A stretch of DNA of 64,000 bases from Streptomyces ochraceiscleroticus (GCF_000720485.1 NZ_JOAX01000009.1:124001-188000), one strand, 5' to 3'; positions 25,445-33,957 are shown, counted from the first letter of the stretch. Notes: generated from the sequence alone by a model not told the origin. Made by a program: numbers and translations.

Positions 25445-25867
25445 TCAGACGGAGCGCAGCGCGAAGGAATGGCCTCCGGGGTCCCCGAAGATGCGTACCT
25501 TCTCGGTGCCTTCCTTCCGCTCGGACTCCATCGGGTGCCCGCCGTAGTCGATCACCTGGCGTTCCACGTCGTCCATGAGGTCCTTGGGCACCAGCAGGTG
25601 CAGATGGGCCTGCTGGGAGTCGTGGGGCCGGGGCCAAGCGGGCGGCGCCGCGCCGTGGTCCCGGCGGAACGCCATCCGCGTCCCCTGGTCACCGGCGATC
25701 TCGATGAGCTCGACACCCATCTCCGCCGGCAGCTCGGCGCCGAGCAGCTTCGCGTAGAACTCCGCGACCGGCTCGGGCTCCGCACAGTCCAGGACGAGCA
25801 CCCCCGCCTCGACGAAGACGGTGGATTTCCCCGGCTCCGCGCTCTCTGTCATCGCGTTCTCTGCCAT
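25445..25867 (-). CDS. VOC-superfamily (glyoxalase-like) protein
   Basis: 140 residues from ATG 25867, six bases after GGGGAGGGG. VFVEAGVLVLDCAEPEPVAEFYAKLLGAEL and HLHLLVPKDLMDDVERQVIDYGGHPMESERKEGTEKVRIFGDPGGHSFAL form one complete vicinal oxygen chelate module of two beta-alpha-beta-beta-beta repeats. Such proteins are metal-dependent lyases, dioxygenases or binding proteins; here a single-domain DUF-type member of unknown substrate. A 9-bp hairpin (25896-25917) lies in its leader. Confidence 0.8.
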   Translation of the reverse strand: MAENAMTESAEPGKSTVFVEAGVLVLDCAEPEPVAEFYAKLLGAELPAEMGVELIEIAGDQGTRMAFRRDHGAAPPAWPRPHDSQQAHLHLLVPKDLMDDVERQVIDYGGHPMESERKEGTEKVRIFGDPGGHSFALRSV

Positions 25868-25998
25868 CACACGCCCCTCCCCAGAACAGACCTGCCCGCC
25901 CGGCCACTGCCGGGCGGCGTCGGTCCGAGTAGCCGTATGCGGCGGTTTCATGCCCGGGACGCCAGGGTGGCGTGGTCGGCCGACGAGCCACGACGCCC

Positions 25999-26030
25999 GT
26001 CGGCCGGCCCGTAATCACGGGTCGGCCGAC
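25999..26030 (-). terminator. Strong hairpin downstream of the SPW gene
   Basis: GTCGGCCGGCCCGT (25999-26012) pairs with ACGGGTCGGCCGAC (26017-26030) over a four-base loop, with one G-T pair in 14. It lies in the 258-base gap after the SPW gene stop and before the VOC gene on the same strand. Confidence 0.65.
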
Positions 26031-26036
26031 GCATCC

Positions 26037-26056
26037 GTGTCCTCGTACGAGGACAC
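26037..26056. repeat. Perfect 20-bp palindrome
   Basis: GTGTCCTCGT directly followed by its reverse complement ACGAGGACAC. There is no loop, so a protein-binding site is as likely as a hairpin. It sits between the strong hairpin at 25999 and a tandem repeat at 26059. Confidence 0.8.
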
Positions 26057-26058
26057 CT

Positions 26059-26086
26059 GTTCCTGTTGTCTTGTTCCTGTTGTCTT
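26059..26086. repeat. Two perfect tandem copies of a 14-bp unit
   Basis: GTTCCTGTTGTCTT at 26059-26072 and again at 26073-26086. The tract is pyrimidine-rich and clearly less GC-rich than its surroundings. It lies within the 3' region of the SPW gene transcript. Confidence 0.85.
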
Positions 26087-26125
26087 CCCTTGCCTTGATG
26101 TACTGCTTCCTCCCTTCCCAGGCGG

Positions 26126-26566
26126 CTACGGTTGCTTGCCGCTCCGCGCCGCCGCGCCCACGCAGACCAGCCCGAGCAGGGCCGCCAGGGCGCCGACGAT
26201 GATGTTGTTCCAGATGACTCCCGCGTCCGGGCTGTTGCCGACGATCCACGGCGACACGATCAGCCACACACCGATGGCGGACATGGCCCAGCTCATGCCG
26301 TACATCCGCGCCGGTGTGATGGTGAAACCGAGCGCCAGCAGGCCGATGGCGATACCCAGGATGAGGTTGTGGGTCACCAAGGCGGGCTGGTTCGCCGTGA
26401 AGTGGACTGTCCATGGCGAGATGGCGCAGTACAGACCGACAAGGAACACCGGCCCGTCCACGAGCGCCACATCGCGACCGCCGAGCATGCGGGCGTACCT
26501 GTCCCGCATCTCGGGCACATCGGGGTGACTGGCGATATCGCCTCTGCTGTGTGAGACGTCTGCCAT
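26126..26566 (-). CDS. SPW-repeat membrane protein
   Basis: 146 residues from ATG 26566 after AAGGAGACGAG. Four hydrophobic helices with two copies of the SPW motif: LYCAISPWTVHFTANQPALVTHNLILGIAIGLLALGF and IGVWLIVSPWIVGNSPDAGVIWNNIIVGALAALLGL. These pairs of helices define the family, common in Streptomyces and Mycobacterium, of unknown role. The soluble N-terminus carries PEMRDRYARML. It is surrounded by other stress-type genes. Confidence 0.88.
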   Translation of the reverse strand: MADVSHSRGDIASHPDVPEMRDRYARMLGGRDVALVDGPVFLVGLYCAISPWTVHFTANQPALVTHNLILGIAIGLLALGFTITPARMYGMSWAMSAIGVWLIVSPWIVGNSPDAGVIWNNIIVGALAALLGLVCVGAAARSGKQP

Positions 26567-26667
26567 CAGACTCGTCTCCTTCGTTCTCCGCAGGCCCGGC
26601 CGCTGAAATGGCAAGGCACCTGCAAGCCCTATCTTGCGCTTATTTCCTCCTTATGTGTAGTTGGGAG

Positions 26668-26699
26668 CCCCAGCGGCGCTGCTAGCAGGGGCGCTGGGG
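26668..26699 (-). terminator. Inverted repeat across the deacetylase stop codon
   Basis: CCCCAGCG (26668-26675) and CGCTGGGG (26692-26699) are perfect arms around the stop codon at 26682-26684 of the polysaccharide deacetylase gene. A terminator that begins inside the coding end is likely. Confidence 0.5.
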
Positions 26700-27518
26700 T
26701 GGCAGGGGTCGGTCGGCGCGGCCGCTGAGAGTGGCGCGGCTGCGGCGGTACAGGCGCCAGGCCGTGGTGTGGAGGGGTTCGCGGAAGGGGGCCACGGGGG
26801 CGCCGTGACCCTCGGTCCACTGGCGGAAGAGGTCCGCCGGGGTGTCGGCCGTGACCGTCAGCCGGGCGATGCGGAGCGGGTCGTCGGCGGGCGAGCTGAA
26901 GGCGCGCAGGGCCGCCGTGGCCGAGGTCCAGCCCGCCGCGCCGACCGCGCGGCGGACCGTCGGGCTGGAGTAGCCGTGCGGGTAGGAGAACGCGGACACC
27001 GGGTGCCCGAGGACATCCTCGATGCGGCGTTTGCAGCCCGCGATCTCGGCACACAGCCGCCGCCGCGGCAGCGTGTCGAGCTGCGCGTGGGTGCGGCTGT
27101 GCCCGCCGATCCCGATGCCGTAGGCGTCGAGCGTGCTGACCTGGCGCCAGTTCAGCATCGGGGCCGGCGGCAGCAGGCTGCCGCCGGGGGGCCCGCCCGG
27201 CGCGTGCACGGCTCCTGTGGTGAGGTACAGGGTGGCGGGCAGCCCCCGCTCGGTGAGCTGGGGGGCGACCGTCCAGTAGAAGTCCGCGAAACCGTCGTCG
27301 AAGGTGAGGACGGCGCACCAGGGCGGCAGCGGCGGACCGCCGCGCAAGGCTCCGACCAGCCGCTCCAGCGGGATCACGGTGCGGCCGCTGTCGATGATGC
27401 GGTCGAGCTGTTCGGTGAAGACCCGCGGGGTGACGGTGAAGGGGGCGATCCAGGAGGGCGGGTCATCGGACACCGAGTGGTACAGGAAGACCGGCACCGG
27501 GTTCGGGTGCGGGCTCAT
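26682..27518 (-). CDS. Polysaccharide deacetylase (NodB/CE4 family)
   Basis: 278 residues from ATG 27518, overlapping the stop of the preceding gene by ATGA. PVFLYHSVSDD opens the family; CAVLTFDDGFADFY holds the catalytic Asp and metal Asp; IGGHSRTHAQLDTL gives the metal histidines HSxxH; and VSAFSYPHGYSS follows. No signal peptide is visible, so it probably acts on a cytoplasmic or lipid-linked glycan, as many relatives next to glycosyltransferases do. Its upstream partner appears to be only a fragment of such a transferase. Confidence 0.85.
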   Translation of the reverse strand: MSPHPNPVPVFLYHSVSDDPPSWIAPFTVTPRVFTEQLDRIIDSGRTVIPLERLVGALRGGPPLPPWCAVLTFDDGFADFYWTVAPQLTERGLPATLYLTTGAVHAPGGPPGGSLLPPAPMLNWRQVSTLDAYGIGIGGHSRTHAQLDTLPRRRLCAEIAGCKRRIEDVLGHPVSAFSYPHGYSSPTVRRAVGAAGWTSATAALRAFSSPADDPLRIARLTVTADTPADLFRQWTEGHGAPVAPFREPLHTTAWRLYRRSRATLSGRADRPLPPQRPC

Positions 27519-27883
27519 GACGGGCGCCCGTCCGGGGCGGGAGGCGGCGCCGGGCCCGGTTCCCCCGGGGTGCGGTGGCCCGTCGGTACGGCCGGTTCGT
27601 AGGGGTCGATCGGTACGTGTGGGACGGCAGCGGCCGGCGCTCGGCGGAACCCGGCCCGGTCGCCGGGGGTGCCGGTGGCGTGCACCAGAGCGAGCGGGTG
27701 CCCGTGCAGCCGCACCCACGCCAACACGCGCCCGTCCAGGTCGTCGGCGCCCGGGCCGGCCGGTGAGCGCGGCTCACCGGTCGGAGCCAGGTCCAGTTCG
27801 ACGACGCGAACGCGGGTGTCCAGCGAGTAGCGGGCGGCGATCCAGGGGCAGGCCGTCGCGGTACGCCGGCCGAAGCCGTGCAT
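27515..27883 (-). CDS. Short protein resembling the N-terminal part of a glycosyltransferase, possible remnant
   Basis: 122 residues from ATG 27883 behind AGGAGGGG. WIAARYSLDTRVRVVELDLAPTGEP and GRVLAWVRLHGHPLALVHATG look like the N-terminal accessory region that precedes the GT2 catalytic domain in Streptomyces glycosyltransferases beside polysaccharide deacetylases. No GT-A motifs such as DDGS or DxD follow; the protein ends in a Pro-rich tail. Either the catalytic part was lost or a small protein has been kept. The stop overlaps the deacetylase start, so translation coupling remains. The match is from memory, not a search. Confidence 0.5.
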   Translation of the reverse strand: MHGFGRRTATACPWIAARYSLDTRVRVVELDLAPTGEPRSPAGPGADDLDGRVLAWVRLHGHPLALVHATGTPGDRAGFRRAPAAAVPHVPIDPYEPAVPTGHRTPGEPGPAPPPAPDGRPS

Positions 27884-28290
27884 GATGTGCCCCTCCTGAG
27901 TGAGGCGAGGGGCCGGCCCGGTACGGGCGGGCACGCCGTCCCTAGGGGGCGGTGGCACGCTTGCGCGGTGCCGGCGGGCGGTCCCGGAGAAACGGGGGCC
28001 GCCGGCCGTCGGGCGTGGCCCGGGTGAAGAGGCGGTGGCGGGGCCGACGGGGCCGGCCCGGGCACAGCCTCAGGGTGACGGGGAGGGGCTGGGTGCGGCG
28101 GGACATCCCTGCCGCCGGTCCCTCCCGAGCGCCGCGAACGGCGCGGGGACTGGCATGTGCGGTCCGCTGGGGAGCGGTCCGCTCCGTCCTGAGAAAACGG
28201 AGCCAGGGCTTCAGATTTGCAGCATCCTCACCGACAGTCAAGGCAAAGCGGATGAATTACCTAAAGTATCGTGAAATGAGCTGGCCTTGG
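27884..28290. other. Gene-free stretch of about 400 bases
   Basis: The left part is extremely GC-rich without a supported gene; a frame of 99 codons on the minus strand has Arg/Pro-rich shadow composition. The right part, 28195-28280, is much lower in GC and on the minus strand contains TTGACT (28238-28243) followed 17 to 18 bases later by CAAATCT, a weak candidate promoter for the gene pair at 27883. Confidence 0.3.
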
Positions 28291-30423
28291 TCACTCGCTG
28301 TAGTACTCGGCGTCTTCGTGCGGGGCCGCGCGCCGCAGCTCCTCGGTGATCCGCCGGGTGATCTCGCCGGGGCGCGCGGGACGGCCGAAGTGCCAGCCCT
28401 GGCCCCAGTCGCCCCCCATGGCCCGCAGCCGCTCCGCGTCGGCCGCCGTCTCCACGCCCTCCACGGTCACCTTCAGGCCGAGCGCCCGCGCCAGCGAGAC
28501 CAGCCCCTCGATGACCCGCCAGCTCTGCCGCGCGGCGGCCTCCGGCCGGTGCGTGTCCGCGAGGAACGACCCGGCGATCTTCAGCCCGGAGACCGGGAGT
28601 TCGCTGAGGTACCCCAGCGGTGACCAGCCGGTGCCGAAGTCGTCCACCGCGAGCGTGATGCCGGTGTCCGCGAGGCTGCGCAGCGTCGGCATCGAGTCGT
28701 CGTCGGTTCGCATCATGGCGCTCTCGGTGATCTCGAGCTGCAGCCGCCTCGGGTCCAGTCCGGTGGAGCGCAGCACCCTGCCGATGTCGGCCGCGAGCCG
28801 GGCGTCCCTGGCCTGGTGGACGGAGACGTTGACGTTCACCTGCGGCGCCGCGGGCCCGAACCGGCGCACCCACTCCGCCGCCTGCCCGCACGCCTCCTCC
28901 AGGACCCAGCGGCCCAGCCGCATGATCATCCCGGTCTGCTCGGCGGTGGCGATGAAATCGTCCGGGCTCAGCACGCCGAAGTCCGGGTGCCGCCACCGTA
29001 CGAGCGCCTCCACGGCGGCCAGCGAGCCGTCCGAGAGCGTGCACAGCGGCTGGTAGTCCACGAAGAACTCGCCCCGCTCCAGCGCCGCCGGCATCCGCAC
29101 CGACATCGCGTAGCGGGTCACCTCGCGCGCGTGGTGGCCCGGGTCGAAGAGCGTCCACCGGCCGCGGCCCGCCTCCTTGGCCCGGTACAGCGTGAGGTCG
29201 GCCGCGCGCACCGCGGCCTCCGGCGTGGTCGTGGCCACCGAGCGTTCCAGTACGCCCACGCTGGCCCGCACGGACAGCCGCCGCTCGGCGACCGGGATCG
29301 GGGTGGCCAGCGCCGCCAGCGCGGCCTTCGCCACCGTCACGGCGTCCTGCTGCCCCCGGGAGTGCTCCAGCAGCATCACGAACTCGTCGCCGCCCAGCCG
29401 CGCCACGAGATGCCCCAGCGGCGTCATCGCGTTCTCCAGCCGCCGCGCCACCGCGACCAGCAGCTCGTCACCGGCCGCGTGCCCCAGGCTGTCGTTGACG
29501 AACTTGAAGCCGTCCAGGTCGAGGTAGCAGATCCCGAACCGGGCGTCGGGGAGGGGCGCCCGGAAGAGCCGTTCGAGGCGGTCGATGAAGGCCGCCCGGT
29601 TGGGCAGCCCGGTCAGCATGTCGTGGGTGGCCTGGTGGCGCAGCCGCTCCTCCAGCCGGTACCGGTCGGTGATGTCCTCCATCAGCGCCACCTGGTAGCG
29701 CGGCACCAGCTCCTCGTCCCGGATCAGCGAGCACGTCAGGTGCGTCCAGACCACTTCGCCGTCCTTCCGGTAGTACGGCTTGGTGCACTCGAAACGCTCC
29801 CGCTCGCCCCGGATCAGCTCGTCGTACGCCTGCCAGGTGCCCGGCTCGTCCTCCGGGTGCACCAGATCGGTGATCCGGCGGCCGCGCAGCTCCTCGACGC
29901 GGCCGCCGAAGATGTCCAGCAGCGCCCGGTTGACCTCCAGGACATTGCCCTGCAGATCGCCGATGCCGATGCCGATCGGGGCGTTCTCGAACAGCGCGCG
30001 GAAGCGGGCCTCGGTCGCCCGCAGGGACCGCTCGGCCATCTGCCGCGCGGTGTCGGCGGCGGCCCGGATCTCCTCCTGGTCCCGCAGCGTCCGCTCGCGC
30101 AGCGCCGCCGCCCACCCGGCCGCGAAGGCGCCGGCCACGACGGGCCCGCGGTCCTTCGGCACCGGGTGCGCGTGCAGCAGCTCGACGGCGCGGGCCAGTA
30201 CCGAGGGGTCGGTGTAGTGCGCGTCGACCAGCAGCGTCCCGGCCTCCTCGGCCGCGACCGTGCACACCGGGTCGCCCTGCCAGGATTGGCGCAGCAGTTC
30301 GGCGGTCCGGGCGGTGAGCCGCTGCCGCGCTCCGGGTTGCTCCGTGAGCCCCAGCCCTTCCCGCAGCAGCGCGGCCCAGGACTCCTCGAAGTGTGCGGAC
30401 GCTCCGCGCTCCGGCTCCGTCAC
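28291..30423 (-). CDS. PAS-GGDEF-EAL protein (c-di-GMP synthase/phosphodiesterase)
   Basis: 710 residues. An N-terminal helical sensor of about 130 residues, a PAS domain (RFRALFENAPIGIGIGDLQGNVLEVNRALLDIFGG, ~140-260), a GGDEF domain with intact RLGGDEFVMLLE, and an EAL domain with VEALVRW, ITESAMM, VDDFGTGWSPL, VTVEGVET and WGQGWHFGRP. Most catalytic residues of both domains are present; the usual LKID-R/G-SF motif reads LKIAGSF, with Asp replaced by Ala. It probably makes or breaks c-di-GMP, which in Streptomyces controls BldD and development. Its start overlaps the stop of the methyltransferase gene by ATGA. Confidence 0.92.
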   Translation of the reverse strand: MTEPERGASAHFEESWAALLREGLGLTEQPGARQRLTARTAELLRQSWQGDPVCTVAAEEAGTLLVDAHYTDPSVLARAVELLHAHPVPKDRGPVVAGAFAAGWAAALRERTLRDQEEIRAAADTARQMAERSLRATEARFRALFENAPIGIGIGDLQGNVLEVNRALLDIFGGRVEELRGRRITDLVHPEDEPGTWQAYDELIRGERERFECTKPYYRKDGEVVWTHLTCSLIRDEELVPRYQVALMEDITDRYRLEERLRHQATHDMLTGLPNRAAFIDRLERLFRAPLPDARFGICYLDLDGFKFVNDSLGHAAGDELLVAVARRLENAMTPLGHLVARLGGDEFVMLLEHSRGQQDAVTVAKAALAALATPIPVAERRLSVRASVGVLERSVATTTPEAAVRAADLTLYRAKEAGRGRWTLFDPGHHAREVTRYAMSVRMPAALERGEFFVDYQPLCTLSDGSLAAVEALVRWRHPDFGVLSPDDFIATAEQTGMIMRLGRWVLEEACGQAAEWVRRFGPAAPQVNVNVSVHQARDARLAADIGRVLRSTGLDPRRLQLEITESAMMRTDDDSMPTLRSLADTGITLAVDDFGTGWSPLGYLSELPVSGLKIAGSFLADTHRPEAAARQSWRVIEGLVSLARALGLKVTVEGVETAADAERLRAMGGDWGQGWHFGRPARPGEITRRITEELRRAAPHEDAEYYSE

Positions 30424-31229
30424 GGGCGACGCCCCACGCCTGCCAGGCCCGTCATCCGTTCCGGGTGCGGCCCCACCGCGTCAGGTGTCTCGGGCCGCCA
30501 CTCGGGCAGGTACACCACCCCCGGATCGACGAGCTCGAAGCCGTCGAAGTACGCGGTGATCTGCGCCCGCGAGCGCATGGTGAGCGGGGTCCGAGTACGG
30601 GCGTACAGCTCCTGGTGCGCGCCGGCCTGGTCGGGGCGGCCCTCCAGCGACGCGTGGGAGAGGGCCAGCGCGCTGCCCGGCGGCAGCGCGTCCCGCAGCG
30701 CGGCGACGATGCCGGGCGGGTCCGCCTCGTCCGAGACGAAGTGCAGCACCGCGACCAGCAGCACCGCCACCGGCTCACCCGGATGCAGCAACTCGGCGAC
30801 GGGGGCCTGGGCGAGCAGTCCGTACGGGTCCCGCACGTCCGCCTCGACGACCTCGACGTGCGGGTCGTCCCGCACCAGCAGCCTGCTGTGCGCGACGGCG
30901 ACCGGGTCCATGTCGACGTACACCACTCGGGTCTCCGGGTGTACCTCCTGGGCGATCTCGTGCACCGCCCCGAAGGTGGGGATGCCGGAGCCCAGGTCGA
31001 GGAAGCGGGTGATGCCCTCCCCGGCCAGATACTGCACCGCGCGGCGCAGGAAAGCCCGGTTGCTCCGCATGATCATCGGCAGATCGGGCCAGAGGGAGAT
31101 GGCCTGGCGGGCCATCTCGCGGTCGGCGGGGAAGTTGTGCGAGCCGCCCAGGAAGTAGTCGTAGATCCGGGCGGCGTTCGGGCGGTCCAGGTCTGTTCCC
31201 GGTGGCACCCACGACGAAGACCGCTGCAT
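30420..31229 (-). CDS. DUF574-type SAM-dependent methyltransferase
   Basis: 269 residues from ATG 31229; a GTG one codon up is the alternative. RPNAARIYDYFLGGSHNFPADREMA is the hallmark of this actinobacterial family. ITRFLDLGSGIPTFGAVHEIA is the SAM-binding motif I, followed by VVYVDMDPVAVAHSRLL and a LLVAVLHFV region. Targets are unknown. Members are abundant in Streptomyces, often beside regulators. Here the gene is directly upstream of, and overlaps, the c-di-GMP gene, so the two are made together. Confidence 0.88.
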   Translation of the reverse strand: MQRSSSWVPPGTDLDRPNAARIYDYFLGGSHNFPADREMARQAISLWPDLPMIMRSNRAFLRRAVQYLAGEGITRFLDLGSGIPTFGAVHEIAQEVHPETRVVYVDMDPVAVAHSRLLVRDDPHVEVVEADVRDPYGLLAQAPVAELLHPGEPVAVLLVAVLHFVSDEADPPGIVAALRDALPPGSALALSHASLEGRPDQAGAHQELYARTRTPLTMRSRAQITAYFDGFELVDPGVVYLPEWRPETPDAVGPHPERMTGLAGVGRRP

Positions 31230-31390
31230 CACTGACCCTTTCCGCACCGGGCAGGGAATTCAGCCTCAGAGCTTCACATAATTCTCATATCGGGGCCATG
31301 GGCGTGCAAGCGGATGCACTGCCCACCGTGTACGCGTCCAGGCGTCCGCGGCTCGCGAGGTCGGCGGGGCCTCCCGAGAATGGACGGACC

Positions 31391-33208
31391 ATGCCCGGAC
31401 GCATCGAGGACTACGGGATCGTCGGCGACCTGGAGACGGCCGCCCTGGTCGGCCGGGACGGCTCGGTCGACTGGCTCTGCCTGCCCCGCTTCGACTCACC
31501 CGCCGCCTTCGCCGGCCTCCTCGGCACCGACGGGCACGGCCACTGGCGGATCGCCCCGGCCGGCCCGCCCCGGCACTGCACCCGCCGCGGCTACACCGGC
31601 GACACCCTGGTCCTGGAGTCGCTCTGGGAGACCCCCGGGGGCACGGTCCGCGTCCTGGACTTCATGCCCCCGCGCGACCGGGCGCCCCGGCTGATCCGCA
31701 TCGTCGAAGGGCTGTCCGGCGAGGTCCCGATGTACAGCGCGCTGCGACTGCGCTTCAATTACGGCCGGGTCCTGCCGTGGGTGCGCCGCACCGGCCACCA
31801 CCGCATCGCGACCGCAGGGCCGGACTCGGGCTGGCTGCGCGTGCCGCCCGGCGTGCACACCTTCGGCACCGACGGTGCCACCTGCTCGGAGTTCACCGTC
31901 CGGGCCGGCGACCGGGTCCCCTTCGTCCTCACCTGGCAGCCCTCACACGTGCGCAGCGTCCAGGTCACCGACCCCGAGCGCGCCCTCCGGGATACCGCGG
32001 AGAGCTGGCAGCGCTGGGCGGCGACCTGCCGGTACGAGGGGGAGTGGCGCCCCGACGTGGTCCGCTCGCTGATCACTCTCAAAGCCCTCGCGTACCGCCC
32101 GACCGGCGGCATCGTCGCCGCGCCCACCACCTCGCTGCCCGAGGCCATCGGCGCGCCGCGCAACTGGGACTACCGCTTCTGCTGGCTGCGGGACTCCAGC
32201 ATGACGCTCTCCGCGCTGCTGCGCGGCGGCTTCCACGAGGAGGCGGCCGCCTGGCGGCGCTGGCTGGTACGCGCCATCGCCGGCGACCCCGCGGACCTGC
32301 AGACCCTGTACGGCCTGGCCGGCGAGCGCCGGCTGCCGGAGTCCACAGCGCCCTGGCTGCCCGGTTACGAGGGCTCGGGCCCGGTCCGGCTGGGCAACGC
32401 GGCGGTCGACCAGTTCCAACTGGACGTCTACGGCGAGGTGGCCGACACCCTGTACCTCGCCCAGGCCGCCGGCATCCCCATGGAACGCCGGGTCTGGACC
32501 CTCTTCCGCACTCTGATGGACGCGCTGGAGCAGCGCTGGCGGGAGCCGGACGAAGGGCTGTGGGAAATGCGCTGCGGCCGCCGCCACTTCGTGCACTCCA
32601 AGGTCATGGCGTGGGTGGCCGCCGACCGGGCGGTACGCCTCGCCGAGAAGACGGGCCTGCCCGCGCCCCTCGCGCGCTGGCGGACGCTGCGCGACGCCGT
32701 GCACGCCGACGTCTGCGCGCACGGATACGACGCGGACCGCGGCGTCTTCGTCCAGCACTACGGCAGCCGGGAGCTGGACGCCGCCACGCTCTTCATCGTC
32801 AAAACCGGCTTCCTGCCCCCGGACGACCCGCGTGTGATCCGTACGGTGGACGCCGTACGCACCGAGCTGGACCACGACGGATTCCTGCGCCGCTACTCGG
32901 ACGGCGGGCCCGACAGTGGGGCCTGCGAGGGGGTCTCCGGCGACGGGCTGCCCGGTACCGAAGGCGCCTTCCTGGCCTGCTCGTTCTGGCTCGCCGACGC
33001 GCTGCTCGCCACCGGCAGGCACGCCGAGGCCCGCGCCCTCTTCGCCCGCACCCTGGCCCTCGGCAACGACCTGGGCCTGTTCGCCGAGGAGTGGGACGGC
33101 ACGGCCGGCCGCCAACTGGGCAATGTGCCCCAGGCGTTCACCCATGTCGCCCTGGTCAACTCCGCGTTCGACCTCGCGGCGGCCGGCGCGGACCGCAGCG
33201 CCATGTGA
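31391..33208 (+). CDS. Glycoside hydrolase family 15 protein (glucoamylase/trehalase-like)
   Basis: 605 residues from ATG 31391. The N-terminal beta-sandwich begins MPGRIEDYGIVGDLETAALVGRDGSVDWLCLPRFDSP. The (alpha/alpha)6 barrel follows: GAPRNWDYRFCWLRDSSMTLSALL, GNAAVDQFQLDVYGEV, EGLWEMRCGRRHFVHSKVMAWVA with a catalytic Glu, and DGLPGTEGAFLACSFWLADAL with the second Glu. Without a signal peptide it acts in the cytoplasm, probably on trehalose or an alpha-glucan; mycobacterial trehalase is in this group. Divergent from the methyltransferase. A paralogue lies at 54122. Confidence 0.88.
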   Translation: MPGRIEDYGIVGDLETAALVGRDGSVDWLCLPRFDSPAAFAGLLGTDGHGHWRIAPAGPPRHCTRRGYTGDTLVLESLWETPGGTVRVLDFMPPRDRAPRLIRIVEGLSGEVPMYSALRLRFNYGRVLPWVRRTGHHRIATAGPDSGWLRVPPGVHTFGTDGATCSEFTVRAGDRVPFVLTWQPSHVRSVQVTDPERALRDTAESWQRWAATCRYEGEWRPDVVRSLITLKALAYRPTGGIVAAPTTSLPEAIGAPRNWDYRFCWLRDSSMTLSALLRGGFHEEAAAWRRWLVRAIAGDPADLQTLYGLAGERRLPESTAPWLPGYEGSGPVRLGNAAVDQFQLDVYGEVADTLYLAQAAGIPMERRVWTLFRTLMDALEQRWREPDEGLWEMRCGRRHFVHSKVMAWVAADRAVRLAEKTGLPAPLARWRTLRDAVHADVCAHGYDADRGVFVQHYGSRELDAATLFIVKTGFLPPDDPRVIRTVDAVRTELDHDGFLRRYSDGGPDSGACEGVSGDGLPGTEGAFLACSFWLADALLATGRHAEARALFARTLALGNDLGLFAEEWDGTAGRQLGNVPQAFTHVALVNSAFDLAAAGADRSAM

Positions 33209-33232
33209 GGCCGCGCGAGGCCGGTTCCCGCC

Positions 33233-33258
33233 GTCTCGGGGGGCCGTCGGCGGGGTAC
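33233..33258 (+). promoter_or_regulatory. SigB-like promoter before hemerythrin 1 (GTCT-N16-GGGTAC)
   Basis: GTCT at 33233-33236 and GGGTAC at 33253-33258, a full match to the reported Streptomyces SigB form GNNT-N14-16-GGGTAY. It lies 52 bases before the start at 33310. The -10 context GGCGGGGTACCCGG resembles those at 21299 and 39303. Confidence 0.55.
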
Positions 33259-33309
33259 CCGGCCGGGGTCCCGCACGACGAGACACGACGAGACGAGAGG
33301 GGCCCGCAC

Positions 33310-33867
33310 ATGGCCGAGAAGCAGCAGGACGTCGTGGAGCTGCTGGAGCAGCAGCATCAGCAGATCCGCCGCCTCCTGGACGACGTCGTGAACCACAAGG
33401 GTGAGGAGCGCAAGCACGCGTTCCAGCGCGTGGTGCGCCTGCTCGCCGTGCACGAGACGGCCGAGGAAGAAGTCGTCCACCCCTATGTCCGCGACCACGT
33501 CGAGGGCGGCGAACAGGTGATCAAGGACCGGACGGCGGAGGAGAAGAGCGCCAAGGAGGCGCTGAGTCGGCTGGAGGACCTGGACGTCGACTCTTCCGAG
33601 TTCCACGAGAAGTTCGCGGCGGTCAGCCAGGACATCCGGGCGCACGCCGAGGCGGAGGAAAAGTCCGAGTTCACCCACCTGCGCGCGGTCTCGGACCGGC
33701 GCGGACTGGAGGGGCTGGCCAAGGCGGTCAAGGCCGCCGAAGCGGTGGCGCCGACCCACCCGCACCCGGGCGCCGAGTCCGCGGCGGCGAACCTCCTCGT
33801 CACCCCGGTGGCCTCCGTGGTGGACCGCACGAAGGACGCGATACGGGCGGCGATGGGCAAGAGCTGA
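33310..33867 (+). CDS. Hemerythrin (HHE) domain protein
   Basis: 185 residues from ATG 33310. Four-helix hemerythrin-like domain with iron ligands in VVELLEQQHQQIRRLLDDV, LLAVHETAEEEVVHPYVRDH and VSQDIRAHAEAEEKSEFTHL. The C-terminal third, VAPTHPHPGAESAAANLLVTPVASVVDRTKDAI, is a conserved extension also found in the second hemerythrin at 46798. Such proteins bind a di-iron centre and are linked to oxygen, nitric oxide or peroxide stress. A SigB-like promoter precedes it. Confidence 0.88.
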   Translation: MAEKQQDVVELLEQQHQQIRRLLDDVVNHKGEERKHAFQRVVRLLAVHETAEEEVVHPYVRDHVEGGEQVIKDRTAEEKSAKEALSRLEDLDVDSSEFHEKFAAVSQDIRAHAEAEEKSEFTHLRAVSDRRGLEGLAKAVKAAEAVAPTHPHPGAESAAANLLVTPVASVVDRTKDAIRAAMGKS

Positions 33868-33916
33868 CCCACGTTGGGCAAGAACTGATCCGTACCGGAA
33901 CGTCTGCGCACTCACA

Positions 33917-33945
33917 GGCGGCCCCGCCCTCGCGGCGGGGCCGCC
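33917..33945. terminator. Bidirectional terminator between hemerythrin 1 and gvpK
   Basis: GGCGGCCCCGCC (33917-33928) pairs perfectly with GGCGGGGCCGCC (33934-33945) over a five-base loop. It lies in the 90-base gap between convergent genes and can serve both. Confidence 0.85.
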
Positions 33946-33957
33946 GTACTACCGCTC

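Noticed and set aside
27942..28241. A 99-codon minus-strand frame in the gap before the c-di-GMP gene
   Set aside because: Arg/Pro-rich composition, no ribosome site and no family; treated as non-coding.
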